Shown piece by piece: positions 23,538 through 34,945 of a stretch of DNA of 64,000 nt. The notes beneath the pieces were generated by a model that was given only the letters and a program-made list of their open reading frames with translations, was not told the origin of the DNA and searched no databases. Both the position numbers and the translations under genes were made by a program. Source of the stretch: Diphasiastrum complanatum (lineage: Eukaryota > Streptophyta > Lycopodiopsida > Lycopodiales > Lycopodiaceae); NCBI GenBank assembly GCA_029204225.1, contig CM055103.1, positions 4,938,061 to 5,002,060 on the forward strand, read 5' to 3'. The first letter of the stretch is position 1. Every line of letters begins with the position of its first letter.

Positions 23538-25398
23538 ATTGAAGTCCCTACCAAAGCCCTAGTTTGAAGTTATGTAAACTTGGAAAGGAGTTGCCCTTAT
23601 GTTTAGATGAAGGCTATCACTTTTTATGAACTTCATCTTGATACTCTATGAAAGGCTTGCCTTCCTTTCTTATGAGAGCTAGCATTTTCATTGAGCTTCA
23701 ACTTGATATGTTATTTCACCCTTTGCCTAGAACATAGTGAATCCCATGCCCTTCAAAACATGTTCTATCACAATGACAGAAGGGGATCTTCAGACCTTGG
23801 ACTTTCACAATGAGGCTTGCATTCTTTTTCATTTTTTTAAACACGTGATGAAGTTGCTGTAGTAATCAGGCTATCAGTTGCTCCTTGTGGCTCCCCACAC
23901 ATATATAAAAAATTGGAGCTGCAGGAGCTGCTTCTCTTGTTGTCTCCTTTTGGCTTTTTGCTTTGTATATATGTACGAAAGGCTGATCTGAGGCTAAGAA
24001 TAAAGAAGGCCATGGGGGATGGATACAAGTGCGAAACGACAAAATAAGTTGGCCGTAGTAAGCCCACGCGTCGTGGAGGAACGGCATCTACGAGTGCGTT
24101 CAAAAAAGCAACACGAGGTGGGTGAAGGGGGGGCCGCAAAAGTCCGCTGATCCATTTGAATTTTGAGTTATTGGTGGAGCTGGAGTCTGGATTCTAAATC
24201 AAAGTTCATGAAGCGACCAGACTGGTTTTCACGCAGCCCACGGCCCATGAACCTGTCGCTGCCTTCAACAATGTGGCAACGGGCACTGGGCACTACACTG
24301 CAGTCAGTGCAATATAATTGGTAGGTTGATACAGGTTATTAGTATGATGCAGGATGATATCTCAGAACGGAAACTTGTAGTTAATCAACTACAAATCAAA
24401 TTATTCTATAAAACTGGGTCTTGAATCCTGAATTCTGATCCAGGAATGGAGCGCCATGATCGGTTTTGGAATATAAGAGAGTGTAAAACTTTAAAAGGGC
24501 GTAAAACAGCAATTACTGGAAGCTGAACGGAGTGTCGGTGTTCTTGTCAGGGCTAGTACAAAACCTGTTAATCTGGACCCTGGTGTAAAGAAAAACGCAA
24601 AAGAATGGGTCAGACTGCACACCTTCACAACTTGACAGAGTCCAGAAGTAGCTCTCAGCCCAAGTCTCAAGACTAGCACATACGTACATCCTGGAACCCA
24701 CACTACGGATTCTTACATAGCTTATCTTTTTTGCGTATCTCGAGGAGATGCAGAAGATGGGATCCACAAGCAAACTGATGTAGACTCCAAGGGATGAGGA
24801 TGAAGATCAGGATTGAGGGCCCAAGAAACAGAACAGACTAGACTGTGTTGCTATTCTGATTCATGCCTGAATTCTAGGTTCGAAGATGAATCAAAGCAAT
24901 AAAATTGTGCGTATTTCAGTAGAAAAGAGTCAGTGTAAGGCTGAAATCTCACGTATGTATGTACTAGACTATGTATGTAATATGTATCTGTATTTCCAAC
25001 AAAATATCTTTGAAAAAGGACAGATTCGAGGTCGATAGTCCATAGACAAGAAAAAAAGGTAGCAGAAAACGACATTGCGCATGCTGCTGCAAAGCTGAGC
25101 CCAACTGCCGTCGCATCTTCAAATGCGAAGGGCAAAGGCAAATGTACTACTACTAACAACCACCCGATGGTGCTTAATAGCACTACGTATCCTGCGCTGC
25201 CCCCTTGGATGTTAACCACGCCTCACAACTTCCACACAAAGCTGCAAACTCGGAACGATCTTGACAAAATCCAAAGATCAGTGCATTATGATCCTACCCA
25301 CCCACTAGCGGTAGGGAATAGCTAGGCCGCAGCTAGCAAATATCTCATTTTTAATGTTATTTTATTTTACACTTACTACGAGTGTTGCACAGGTGCAA
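23538..25398. other. Unclassified intergenic DNA
   Basis: No supported gene. Minus-strand frames at 23837-24139, 24491-24773 and 24851-25219 lack recognisable domains. gttgcacaggtgcaac at about 25384-25399 is a small hairpin next to the LINE remnant. Confidence 0.45.
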
Positions 25399-26409
25399 CT
25401 ATCTAGTATATTTTTTTCCTCCAAGAACTAACCATAGATTAAAGGAGAAAAGGTTTATCAGCCTCCTTAAAAACAAGAGATGACTGATCTCAAATTCTCT
25501 GCTATTTTTATTTAACCAGATGTTCCATAATGTGATCACTCTGAGATATTGCCAGAAAGCATTGATAGTCGTGTCCTCAAAAATAATATCATTCAGTAAT
25601 CGATCAATGTGACATAACCTCCTAAATCTAACATGAAAGCGCGCAATGAAGAGATCACCCACTCATTTCCAAAGGAGGTGTAGCAGTGAAAGAACAAATG
25701 TGCCACTTCTTCATCTGAAGTTTTGCATTTAGAGCAGGCATCTGACACATTACCCCTATAGTTGGCATGGATGAGAAGAGAGAGCTGGAGAATCATCAGG
25801 GAGAAAATTCTATACTTGGCAGGTCTGATTTTATGGTTACGATAGAATATGGCCTTCCAAAGGTGAGGGGAATAAAAAAGGTTCTACTTGGAGTTGAACA
25901 AAAAAAAGGTGAAGTTAGGCTCTTTGGTTGCAGAGTAGAGAGAGGAATATGATATCTTGGCAGTTTTGTCTAGAGCCTTTACAAGCCATTTGATGTCCCA
26001 ATTGGTAGTGGGAAAGGTGGAAAGGGGCCAGGATTCCCATGGGAGAAGGCAAAGGAGAGGAAGTGAGATTTGCGGAGGGAGAGACCAAGTTTAGTCCTGA
26101 GACGAGATAAGTTGAGGGAGTAAATGAGGTTCATGATGTGTTCCCAAGTGAGTCTTCTTTCGATCAATGCTTAGAATTGAGGGTGGTAGCTTTGGAGAAC
26201 CAGAGGGGCGCTCAAGAGGGGAAATAGAGTTGCCACCAATCCAAGTGGTAAGCTTGTGCATGGAGAGAAGCACTTTGAGGATGGAATTGAATAGAGGAGG
26301 GAGGGAGGTGGAGAAGAGGAAAGAAGTGTAGGGGAAGTCTAGGAAGTAGGATTGGGGGTTGGCAACAATGGATGAGGGTATGGCATTTAGGCCTAGATCC
26401 TAGCACCAT
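25399..26409 (-). pseudogene. LINE (non-LTR) remnant: C-terminal zinc-binding region of the RT protein
   Basis: At 25593-25796 the minus frame has CSKCKTSDEEVAHLFFHC, the zf-RVT Cys-Cys-His-Cys motif at the C-terminus of plant LINE polyproteins, preceded by a LQLSLLIHANYRG segment. The next frame (25399-25662) adds VITLWNIWLNKNSREF, equal to the W-x2-IWxxRN tail of such proteins. Further right (25979-26409) are broken frames with TWIGGNSISPLERPSG and TWEHIMNLIYSLNLSR that probably belong to the same protein. The RT core and endonuclease are absent and several frameshifts occur, so it is a 5'-truncated dead copy. Confidence 0.55.
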
Positions 26410-27009
26410 TCTGGAGTAGCCTCACCTTGCAACGCATTAGCATACTTTATACACAAATGCATAATGTTAGGGTAAACTTAACCTCGGACCCAATCCCCAA
26501 GTATTTTAATGAAGCAACATGTCGATTTTAAGCCTCTATTAGCATGGCTTGAATTTCAATCTTACCCAACTCATTCTATGGTACTTGTGTGCTTGACATA
26601 ACTCAATGATATTAAAGATTATAAAATATGATAATTTTGCAACTAAGCATGGAAAATGAAAGACACAAGGCATTTCAATCTTAACCATCCTAAGATTCCT
26701 ATGTACTTGACATAACTTAATAATATAGAAGAAATATTCTAGTCTTGCAACTAAGCTTGAAAATTGAAAGACATACATGCACTTTGAGGCAAAAAACAAC
26801 ACTTTCTCATTACCTTCAACTTGATATGTCCATTAATCTTTTGACTTTCAAACATAAATTGTAGAGGATTTTGAGTAGGGTAAAGTCCTTAGGCAAGAGC
26901 TTTATGCCCACAAGGTCCCTTGACTAAGGATGAGATTTCAAAGGCACATAAAACTCCATGCATGGGATTACCCAACTCAAAAGTAGCATGTGTTTAGTGT
27001 TTAAACCTT
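26410..27009. other. Unclassified intergenic DNA
   Basis: No domain seen. Two similar A/T-rich segments around 26560-26640 and 26680-26770 (sharing gtacttgacataactcaat-like text) look like an old short duplication. Confidence 0.4.
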
Positions 27010-27970
27010 GATGCCCTCACGTCCAAACCCTGCACCTCTGTTTCCTCTCGTCTCATCATTTTCAAGAGCCTCCTCCTCGGGTGTTGCAAGATCTTCATCA
27101 CCTAAGAGATTAGATGCATTTGGAGACAACTTGTAACTTTGAGATTCATCAAACAAGACATCCTTGCTAACTTTTACTTTCTTTGAAATAGGATCAAATA
27201 TCCTATATCCTTTGCTATTTTCACTATAGCCTACAAATATTCCTTTGAAGGAAGGTGTATCTTCTTTCCTTCTTGTTTACAAAGGAATGTGGACATAACA
27301 TATACATTCAAACACTTTAAAATTTTTTACATTGGGCTTGAAATGGTGAGATCCCACCAATAGCACTACTAGGAAGCCTATTACATAAGTGATTAGCACA
27401 AGTTATGGCCTCCCCCCAAAAAGTGATGGGTAGAAATGCATCAAGTCTTAAAGACTTTGCACATTCACAAAGACTCCTATTTTTCCTCTCGGCCACCCCA
27501 TGTTGTTGGGGGGAGTAAGGACAAGTGAGTTCTCTCTTAATGCCATTGATCTCACAAAAGTCTCTCATCTTGTTGGAGATATGCTCTCCTCCATTATCAC
27601 ATCTTAGAACTTTAATGCAAGAACTAAGTTGCTTTTCCACTAGAGACTTAAACTTTACAAAAGCTTCATATACAAGGCTTTTCTTAGGCAATAATTCAAT
27701 CCAAGTGCATCTAGTAAAATCATCTATAAAGGTCACATACATTAAAGCACCTCCATTACTTTCATGAGAAAAAGTATGTACATCCAAATGGATCAGATCT
27801 AAAGGGAGGTAGATCTTGTTAAAGATATATTGTAGGAAGTCTTTGTGTGACTTTGCAAGGCCACATGCCTCAAACACTTTCCCACACTTCTTGAAAGCTT
27901 TTGGTAGGCCGAGACTAGATCTAGACAATGCACTAAAAACCTTGAATTTTGGACTAGTATGCACTTTTTT
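27010..27970 (-). pseudogene. Ty1/copia integrase fragment ('copia J')
   Basis: A 215-residue open stretch (27317-27964) is a copia integrase core: HLDVHTFSHESNGGA with the first Asp, FIDDFTRCTWI, RCDNGGEHISN with the second Asp, and PQQHGVAERKNRSLCE with the catalytic Glu, so the DDE triad is preserved. Downstream (27010-27316, another frame) come FVGYSENSKGYRIFDP and KVSKDVLFDE, the integrase C-terminal part, and an acidic linker. The zinc finger is only partly present and no RT, gag or LTR is attached. A broken fragment, though the core is well preserved. Confidence 0.87.
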
Positions 27971-28568
27971 GGATCAAGAACACTAATGGAAGTTAATTTG
28001 AAGGTTGTTGTATGGTTTCACACGTGTGTTCACACTTGAAAAGCCTCTCTGAAGCAGATCTCATAGTTGGTTTCTAAAAAAAAAAAAATCCAGAAAAAGC
28101 ATACAGGGGCTCAACTTTATTTTTATTGTTTTTTACCATTACCTCATTTTTCTCCTTCTTCTTCTCTTTTTATTTATTCCCCTACGCATATACCATATTT
28201 ATTTATTCCTCACTTTTAACCACAATTTTTTTTCCCTTCCTGTCAGTACGCCTCTTTTCCCTCTTTTTTTCCAATGGTTTCACATCCACGCACGCCAACG
28301 CCAACGCCAACGACATACGCAGGTGCCAAGGGACTGTCACCAAAATTGCAGTGGGGGGAGTTAAAAGATTCCGGTGAAGATTATTCTAACAAAGGATTCT
28401 AATAAATATTCTTCTAATAGTGTTATCATGCCACCGAACTACGCCAAGGAATGTTGATGAACAACCAAAAGGAGTTCCAGAATCTAGATGCACCAGGAAA
28501 GCCGATATCAGAAGGTCAACGAGATTGCAGACCGGCCGACGAGTGAAAACAAAGCCCCGCGTCTCCCC
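27971..28568. other. Spacer
   Basis: Contains cacacgtgtg-type motifs (28020), an A-tract (28077-28089) and a short acgccaacgccaacgccaac repeat near 28292-28311. No gene supported. Confidence 0.45.
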
Positions 28569-29221
28569 TGTTAGAATTTAGCAATTTTCACATGGTTTTT
28601 TTGATGTATTTGACATCTATGTGGATCCACACATGTGAGGACCTATCCACACGTGTGAAATGAGACTTGTAATATTCAGATCCATTTTGATTAGCTTTCA
28701 TTTGAGTCAAATATGACATCTCCTAAATTTTGTAGGAATCTAGAAGGTCAACACAAACCACCAATGGATGATGTGGCAAACTTGATAGATCTTATCCAAA
28801 GTGGATGTGGATGAGTACAATGAGCTGTCCCACACGTGCTGGATACAACTTAGAGAGAGATTATGGTGATTGTGTACCCATGATGGATCCATTGTGAACC
28901 TAATGATGAGAAACATTGGTTTGTGAAGAAATCTTGGTGTTTTCACTCTCTTTAGCACTTTCTTTGTGGATGAATGCTTAGTAAATCATAAGTAAACTAT
29001 TTCTCTGTTATCAGGCCGTACAGTAGCTGTACTTCACATGGTGAAGCCGTGGATCATCATTTTTTGATTGTTCTTGCTTGGAATCACAATAATTGTCAAC
29101 TAGAAGCTTGATTTGGAAGCTAGTCTTGATGTAGATCAAGATCCCAAGCTACCAATTACTCTTTATGGTCATTTGTAGATCTAATTAAGTCCTTAAACTC
29201 TGAAATTTGACATCTCCAACA
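28569..29221. repeat. Possible solo LTR
   Basis: TGTTAGAATTT...GACATCTCCAACA gives TG/CA ends typical of copia LTRs. There is no primer site or polypurine tract beside it, the flanks (tcccc and gattt) do not match, and no second copy is seen. A weak call. Confidence 0.25.
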
Positions 29222-30599
29222 GATTTTATGACAACGGGAATAAAATCATGGCTGAGTCGGCATACGTGTTAGCAGATTCCAGAGAATCCCCAGATGCCGA
29301 GCCAAGCTGAAACACAAAGCATCTCTCACCCAAGACCGACGAGGTCTCGAAGGAGGAGATCAGGAAGAAACTAAGAGCTAGCATAAGAGCCGAGGATTAC
29401 TAGCTAGGATTACAGATTGTTTCCATTTGAGCCTACATGGTGAATCCCAGAGTAGGAACGACCATGTAGGAGCTAGTGACATACCTAGGCAATGTAAATA
29501 AATGTAGACCCCTCTTAAATAAAGTAGAATGAGCCACCTTTTGATGGTGACCTCTAGTGGAAGAGCTATTTCCACTTTTAATTTCTAAACTAGTGGAATT
29601 GCCACTTAGGCTCCACATGGGCAGCCCTCTTGCTTATTTAAGGGCCCCCCTCTCTTGTGAGGGAGCTTTTTATTGTATTGTCATTTCTCTTGTATGAATG
29701 AAGAAGATCATCTACGAGTTATTGGCAATTGAGAAGCTCTTTGTTCATGGCTATTTTCTTGAGTGAAATTCCTATGAACATGCTTGATTTTTTTATTGTG
29801 GTTGTGGATTAATTAGATTTCTTGCTTTCTTTCTTGCAATGTGGAATGTAGATATGGATTAGCTTTCTTGTTTCTTGTTTATGTAATTTTGGCATGCAAG
29901 TAAACTATATAGGCTGAGATTGTGGATCCGATCTTGCATATTCACCAACAATCCTATCCTTGATTGTTTTTGGATATTCCAAGCATCAAGAAATGGGTGT
30001 TTCTTGATTCTTGGGATGCTAGAATGTTGTTAGATAGCTAGCTTTCTTGATTTTTGGTTTTGTTGTGTAGATTAATTTTGATGTTGTATTATTCCTTGAT
30101 TTCTTAGAGTAGTTTAGTGGACAGGTTTGTAGATTGCTCCCTGATTCATAACGCTAATTAGTTGAGCAAGGATTAGTTACATGACTTGTAAATGCATGTA
30201 GCTGGATTGCATGAAATCGTTTCATCCCACTGATAGGCTGGGAATACAAATGTTGAACTGACAAACAATTTGCTTGGAAGCAGTTCTAAACTAGAGGACC
30301 TAACTGAAAAGAACTGAGTTCTAAAAATGGGCAGAAACACCTGGTTTCCAGAGTGGAAACCACCTAAGGAGAAGAAGTAAACACCAATAAGAAAATAATC
30401 ATGTTCACAGATTCTTGCTAGAATTTGTGAACATTTGGCACCATTCCCACCGCTACATAGACACTTATAAACATCAAACCATTCCGATCTGTGCTACCAA
30501 ACCATCTATCTGTAGGCTCACATACGCATCCTCACAGAGCTCATCACTTTGGTCTTGACTGACGTACAGCTCCATTTTTGACCGAGCCTTCACGATCCT
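29222..30599 (+). other. LTR-like non-coding region
   Basis: No coding domain. At 29635-29642 TATTTAAG, followed by a T-rich stretch and a gtatgaatgaagaag segment, resembles the TATA-to-R part of a plant LTR, similar in layout to 16297-16351. Boundaries are not visible. Confidence 0.35.
29635..29642 (+). promoter_or_regulatory. TATA box candidate (TATTTAAG)
   Basis: Consensus-like TATA motif in a non-coding LTR-like sequence; no independent support. Confidence 0.35.
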
Positions 30600-31290
30600 T
30601 ACCTGGTTGAGCTCCACGACTCACGTTTGGATCGGACCGAGTCTTGTTTCATTTTCTATTGAAACCACACGACAAGTCTCTACTGAGTCCCTACCAGAAA
30701 TATTTTGCCATGTCTTGAGTTTAAAACTCAACCGACACTCATCGATCAGATCTCAACCAAGCTTTCCATTAACACCTCGACCGAGTGTTCCCGTGAATAC
30801 CTCGACCGAGTCTTTCAAAGAACATCTCGACAGGGTCTTTCCGTGACCATCTAGACCGAGACACTTATTTGACATCTCAACTGGAGACTTTTGTAAAATC
30901 TCGACTGGAGAATTCTGTCAAATCTCGACCAAAGAATTTCTGTCAGATCTCGACCGAGCCTCACACTCAAACCTCAACTGCGTCATTTCTATCAGATCTC
31001 GACCGCGTCTCATGCTCAAACCTCAACCGTGTCATTTCTATCAGATCTCGACCGAGCCTCACACTCAAATCTCAACCGCGTCATTTCTGTTAGATCTCGA
31101 CCAAGCCTCACGCCAACTGCGCCATCTCTATCAGATTTTGACCGAGCCTCACGCTTGGATTTCAACTGTGTCATTTTTCTTGGATAACGATAGAGGGCCC
31201 TACATTTCAACTCTTAACTGCACCCTCTCCGAGAATTTTCACTCGCACCTCCCGCTCAGATCTCGACCGAGTCTGGGACATCAAATCTCA
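30600..31290. repeat. Minisatellite with 49-bp period, degenerate at the edges
   Basis: Units starting 'gatctcgaccg' occur at 30946, 30995, 31044 and 31093, an exact 49-bp step for the first three, then a shortened unit and a further diverged one to about 31186. Each unit reads roughly gatctcgaccgagcctcac, actcaaacctcaaccg, tgtcatttctatca. Degenerate atctcgaccgag motifs extend from about 30750 to 31300. The open frames here follow the repeat. Confidence 0.9.
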
Positions 31291-31299
31291 TTTGAATCT

Positions 31300-31690
31300 C
31301 GACCGGACCACTACTTCATTAATTTTTCGAGCCTTCTCTAATTTTTCGATACTTGTTAATTTTCAAGACTTCATTACTTTTTTGAGCCTTTGTTATTTTT
31401 TTGAGCCTTCAGAAAAAATTTCGACCCTTCGTACCAAACCACAACACAAACATCCATTTTTCGACTTTCAAAATCTTTTCGAGTTCTCAAATTTTTGAGT
31501 CATCTTTTTCGAGTTTTCATTTTTTTTGAGTTCTCAAGTTTTTTAGTCATCTTTTTTGAGTTCCAATTTTTCGAGTTTTTTCGAGACTTCGCTTTTTTTC
31601 GTTTTTTCGAGACTTCGTTTTTTTCCCATTTTTTTGAGCCTTCATTTTTTTTCGAGCCTTCATGTTTTTCACTTTTAAATTGTTGCATTT
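31300..31690. repeat. T-rich degenerate repeat of TTTTTCGAG-type motifs
   Basis: About 390 bp built from TTTTT(C/T)GAG followed by TTCTCA, CCTTC or ACTTCG, at irregular spacing. It lies between the 49-bp minisatellite and a gypsy gag and may have diverged from the same array. Confidence 0.7.
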
Positions 31691-31914
31691 TTCATTTTTA
31701 CCATAGCCCTAAACTGTAGTTTTTTTCGGCATAACTCTCAACTGTCGCGTTTTTTGTTTTGACCCTAACCCTTCGCATTTTTTGGGATTTAGCCACATTC
31801 GGGTGTTTCGCTTGTTGAGTTGATATATTTTTCGTTTTTTGGAAATTTCTGATAATCAAAAAAAAAATTCCAAGAGGCCTGTATACCCAATCCTAAGGTA
31901 CTCCAGTTTTTGCT

Positions 31915-32325
31915 ATGGACCCTCCTTACGATCTGAATTCCACAGAGGACTATCCACCAGAGATGGTTTTTCCATCTACAGAACAGACTCGATACAATAG
32001 ATATTCTTGGATGAAGTCCCAAATCCATGAGCCCTCAACTAACCCATTTGAACGATGGGAACCCATGCGAGCTGAAGTTCCATACGATCGCCCACACTTT
32101 CACGTTGTAGAATCATCCCACGCACGAGCTCACCTAAATGGAGCTTTTGCAAATAATGCCCCGCGTACTGAAAAACGTACTCCAAAGTTAGATTTACCTA
32201 AGTACGATGACAACATTGACCCTCAAAGATTGTATGCCATAGGAGGTCTCCTTGCACAACCAGGTGAATATGGAAAAAATTTTCCAATTCGTTTCTTGAG
32301 CAGACAATTGTGCCTGCTAAAGTGA
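31915..32325 (+). pseudogene. gypsy E: gag N-terminus fused to RNase H
   Basis: A 136-codon ORF from MDPPYDLNSTEDYPPE to RTEKRTPKLDLPKYDDNIDP, the pre-capsid motif found near the start of plant gypsy gag. At about residue 105 it switches without a stop to RLYAIGGLLAQPGEYGKNF and PIRFLSRQL, which is gypsy RNase H. The fusion therefore removes the rest of gag, the protease and the RT in one in-frame deletion. RNase H continues in another frame (VNYTTIEREALAMV) to about 32400. Confidence 0.8.
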
Positions 32326-32398
32326 ACTATACAACAATCGAGAGAGAAGCATTGGCCATGGTCTCGAGGCATGTCTTTTTCAAATCGATGCAACACCC

Positions 32399-33670
32399 TT
32401 GTGGGATGAGGAAATGACTCAGTTCCTGACTCAAAGAAGGCTCATCATGAGTACGGTAGAAAAAAGAAATTTTTTGCTAAAAGCAGCACCCTTTCAACTC
32501 ATAGCAGGACAGTTATACAAAAGGGATGTTGACGATATTATACGCAGATGCGTTTATGAATCTGAGATACGTCCTATCATATCTCAGGCTCATGAAGGCA
32601 TTGGCGGTGGTCACTTCTCGGCTGAACCGACTGCTAAAATCATCCTTCGAACAGGCTTATGGTAGCCATCCCTGTTTAAGGATATCTTTGCTATCATTAA
32701 AACATGTGATGTCTGCCAACGAGCCAAGAAAAATACAAAAGCCGACTTCACATTGTTGACACCCATTATAGAAGGCGAAGCCTTCCATAAGTGGGGTATC
32801 GACTTTGCTGGACCCATCAGTTTGGCAGCAAAAAACACTCAAGCCTGTTATATCCTAATAGCAACAGATTACGCCACTAAATGGATTGAGACATTCGCAA
32901 CAAAGGACGCCACTGTGAAGACCGTAGCGCATTTTCTTTATGAAAATATTATTATGCGCTTTGGATGTCCAATAGAGCTTGTTAGTGATCAAGGCACTCA
33001 CTTTTAAATGAAGTGATCAATAATCTCCTTCGTCATTATCTCGTTGTTCATCGCAAAAGTACTCCGTACTATCCTAGATGTAAGTACCAACAAGACGATT
33101 TGTAAGATCTTAACCAAGATAGTAGAAGCAAGCCGATCAGATTGGGAAACCAAACTATTTTCTACTATATGGGCGTATCACACAACTCCCAAGAAGGCCA
33201 CTGGATGGGTTACCCCATTCCATCTCGTATATGGTCAAGAGGTAGTAATGCTTGTTGAATTCCTGGTACCATCCTTGAGAGTTATGCAAGCCTTCTCCAC
33301 GGATCTATGTGAGGAAGCTACCATTGAACAACAAGTAAAAACCAGGCTCTTTACATTAGCCCAATTGTGTGAGACCCGGCTTATATCGTATCATGCACAA
33401 TTGGTTATCAAACGTCGTCAAAAGGTCTGGCACGATTGTCACCTGCGTTCTAAAGATTTACACTTAGGTGATCATGTGCTTCTTTACACATCTAAGAAGC
33501 ATCCAGGAAAATTGAAATTCAGAAGCGAAGGACCTTATGTTATCAATAAAGTCTTCCTTAACGGAGCAGTCCAACTGCAAATACTTGATGGAGTACTCCT
33601 AGACACTATCGTCAATGGTGGTCGTCTATGGAGGTACTACAAAGGGTTGTTTTTTGTTGATCCAATTTAA
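32399..33670 (+). pseudogene. gypsy E: integrase (three frames)
   Basis: Integrase read in three frames. 32399-32665 has the N-terminal zinc-binding HEGIGGGHFSAEPTA part; the two Cys follow around 32700-32725 in another frame (CDVCQRAKKN). 32753-33007 is the core with WGIDFAGP (first Asp), ATDYATKWIE and LVSDQGTHF (second Asp). 33044-33670 is the C-terminal half (WAYHTTPKKATGWVTPFHLVYG, then LHLGDHVLLY and a GPYVINKVFLNGAVQL GPY-type motif). The Glu region, where intact copies read NxxxER, is disrupted at 33050-33090. Dead by frameshift and loss of the catalytic Glu. Confidence 0.85.
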
Positions 33671-34231
33671 AACTCCATCTCTATTGTATATATTATTGTT
33701 ATGATTTTTTTCTGTTTTGTTTTTCTTATTCTGCATGCTTATTCTTGAATCTGCTTGTGTTATTATTCTTGTTCACTGAATCTATGTATTTTTGGTGCAT
33801 CTTTATTTTCTCATCCATATTCATTCTCAGAGAGAGTTCTAGGTCAAAAGATCATGTTCTATACCATAGGGATAAGATCTATCATATTTTAGGTCTAGTT
33901 CACTTCTGCACAAATGAAATCTCACACTTTTCACTTATAGCACAAATCGAATTATTGGGATATTTCATTACCATGGAAACTTCTATTTTGAGACTGTCAT
34001 ATTTCACTTCAGGAAGTTCTACCACAATATTACTGAGATGCCATACTCAAGAGTTTATTGGTCACCATCTTGACCAGTGTAAAAACACACTGTCATCTTT
34101 TTTTGCCTTTTTTGCCTGTCGTATTTTACATGTAAATATGCAGACTGTGCGACAACACAAGTAAAATATAGCGGCATGAATGGAGGCAGATTAACATAGG
34201 ATTTAGGAGAGTAAAGGAGATAAATCCAACA
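33671..34231 (-). repeat. Presumed 3' LTR of copia D (right end fixed)
   Basis: Next to the end of the copia D ORF the plus strand ends ...taaatccaaca at 34231, so the element strand starts TGTTGGATTTATC, a typical copia LTR start three bases after the stop codon. The outer boundary is not visible; the stretch back to 33671 has no coding sequence. Confidence 0.5.
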
Positions 34232-34234
34232 CTT

Positions 34235-34945
34235 TCATGAGAAATCGGGATCCGTGAATGCCTTGATCTTCAGACTAACCAATGCACAAAACTTGTTGTG
34301 TGCATTAACACTTAATGCCTTTGCAAATATATCTACAACCATGTCCTGCGTTCTACAGTACGTTAAGCTTATCTCCTTGTTGAGAACCTTGCCCCTAATG
34401 TAGTGATATCGGATTTCAATGTGCTTACTCCTATAATGAAATCTAGGGTTGGTTGATAAGGCAATAGCACTCTGATTATCATAGAATATAATTGTTGGGT
34501 GGTACTGATACAAACTAATGTCTGACAGTAAATTTCTCAACCAAAACGCTTCTTTAATGGATTGCGAAACAATAATGTACTTTGCTTTTGTAGAAGAAAG
34601 AGCGATAGAGGTTTGCTTACGACTGTTCCATGAGATAGGACCGCCATTGAAGAAGAATGTAAATCCAGATGTGGACTTACGATTGTCTACATCTCCTCCC
34701 CAGCTTGCATCAGAATATCCACTGAGCTGATGAAGATTGTCGTTGTTGACTTCTCCATAGTAGATGCATTGGTCCATGGTAGCTCGAATATACCTCATGA
34801 CTCTTATGAGAGCCTTCTTATGGATAATGCCAAGATTAGCCATATATTGGCTGAGTGAGCTTACTGCAAAAGAGATGTCAGGTCTTGTATAGATCATTGC
34901 GTACATGAGAGATCCAAGTATCAATAGATAAGGATACTCTCTCAT
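34235..34945 (-). pseudogene. copia D: end of RT and RNase H
   Basis: A 236-codon stretch: YTRPDISFAVSSLSQYMAN (RT to RNase H connection), GYSDASWGGDVDNRKSTSGF with the first RNase H Asp, SIALSSTKAKYI where the usual second acidic residue (SSTEAEY) is Lys, FYDNQSAIAL with the third Asp, and KHIEIRYHYIRG and VVDIFAKAL at the end. The stop codon at 34237-34235 sits three bases from the LTR. Loss of the Glu in SSTEAEY predicts an inactive RNase H. Confidence 0.87.

Larger units (their letters stand above)
31915..33670 (+). mobile_element. Ty3/gypsy element with internal deletion ('gypsy E')
   Basis: Plus-strand gypsy: the gag start is joined to RNase H, followed by integrase in correct order. 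Protease, RT and most of gag are gone. A different family from the other gypsy copies (integrase tail LWRYYKGLFFVDPI). No LTR or primer site recognised on either side; repeat DNA lies to the left and a copia LTR end to the right. Confidence 0.8.

Noticed and set aside
24851-25219. 122-codon minus frame with hydrophobic segments
   Set aside because: Looks like a small membrane protein but has no family likeness, codon support or neighbouring signals; cannot be supported.
30607-31341. Plus-strand frames with repeated Ser-Asp-Leu-Asp-Arg motifs as a repeat protein
   Set aside because: They follow the 49-bp minisatellite, change frame every unit because 49 is not a multiple of three, and have no start context.
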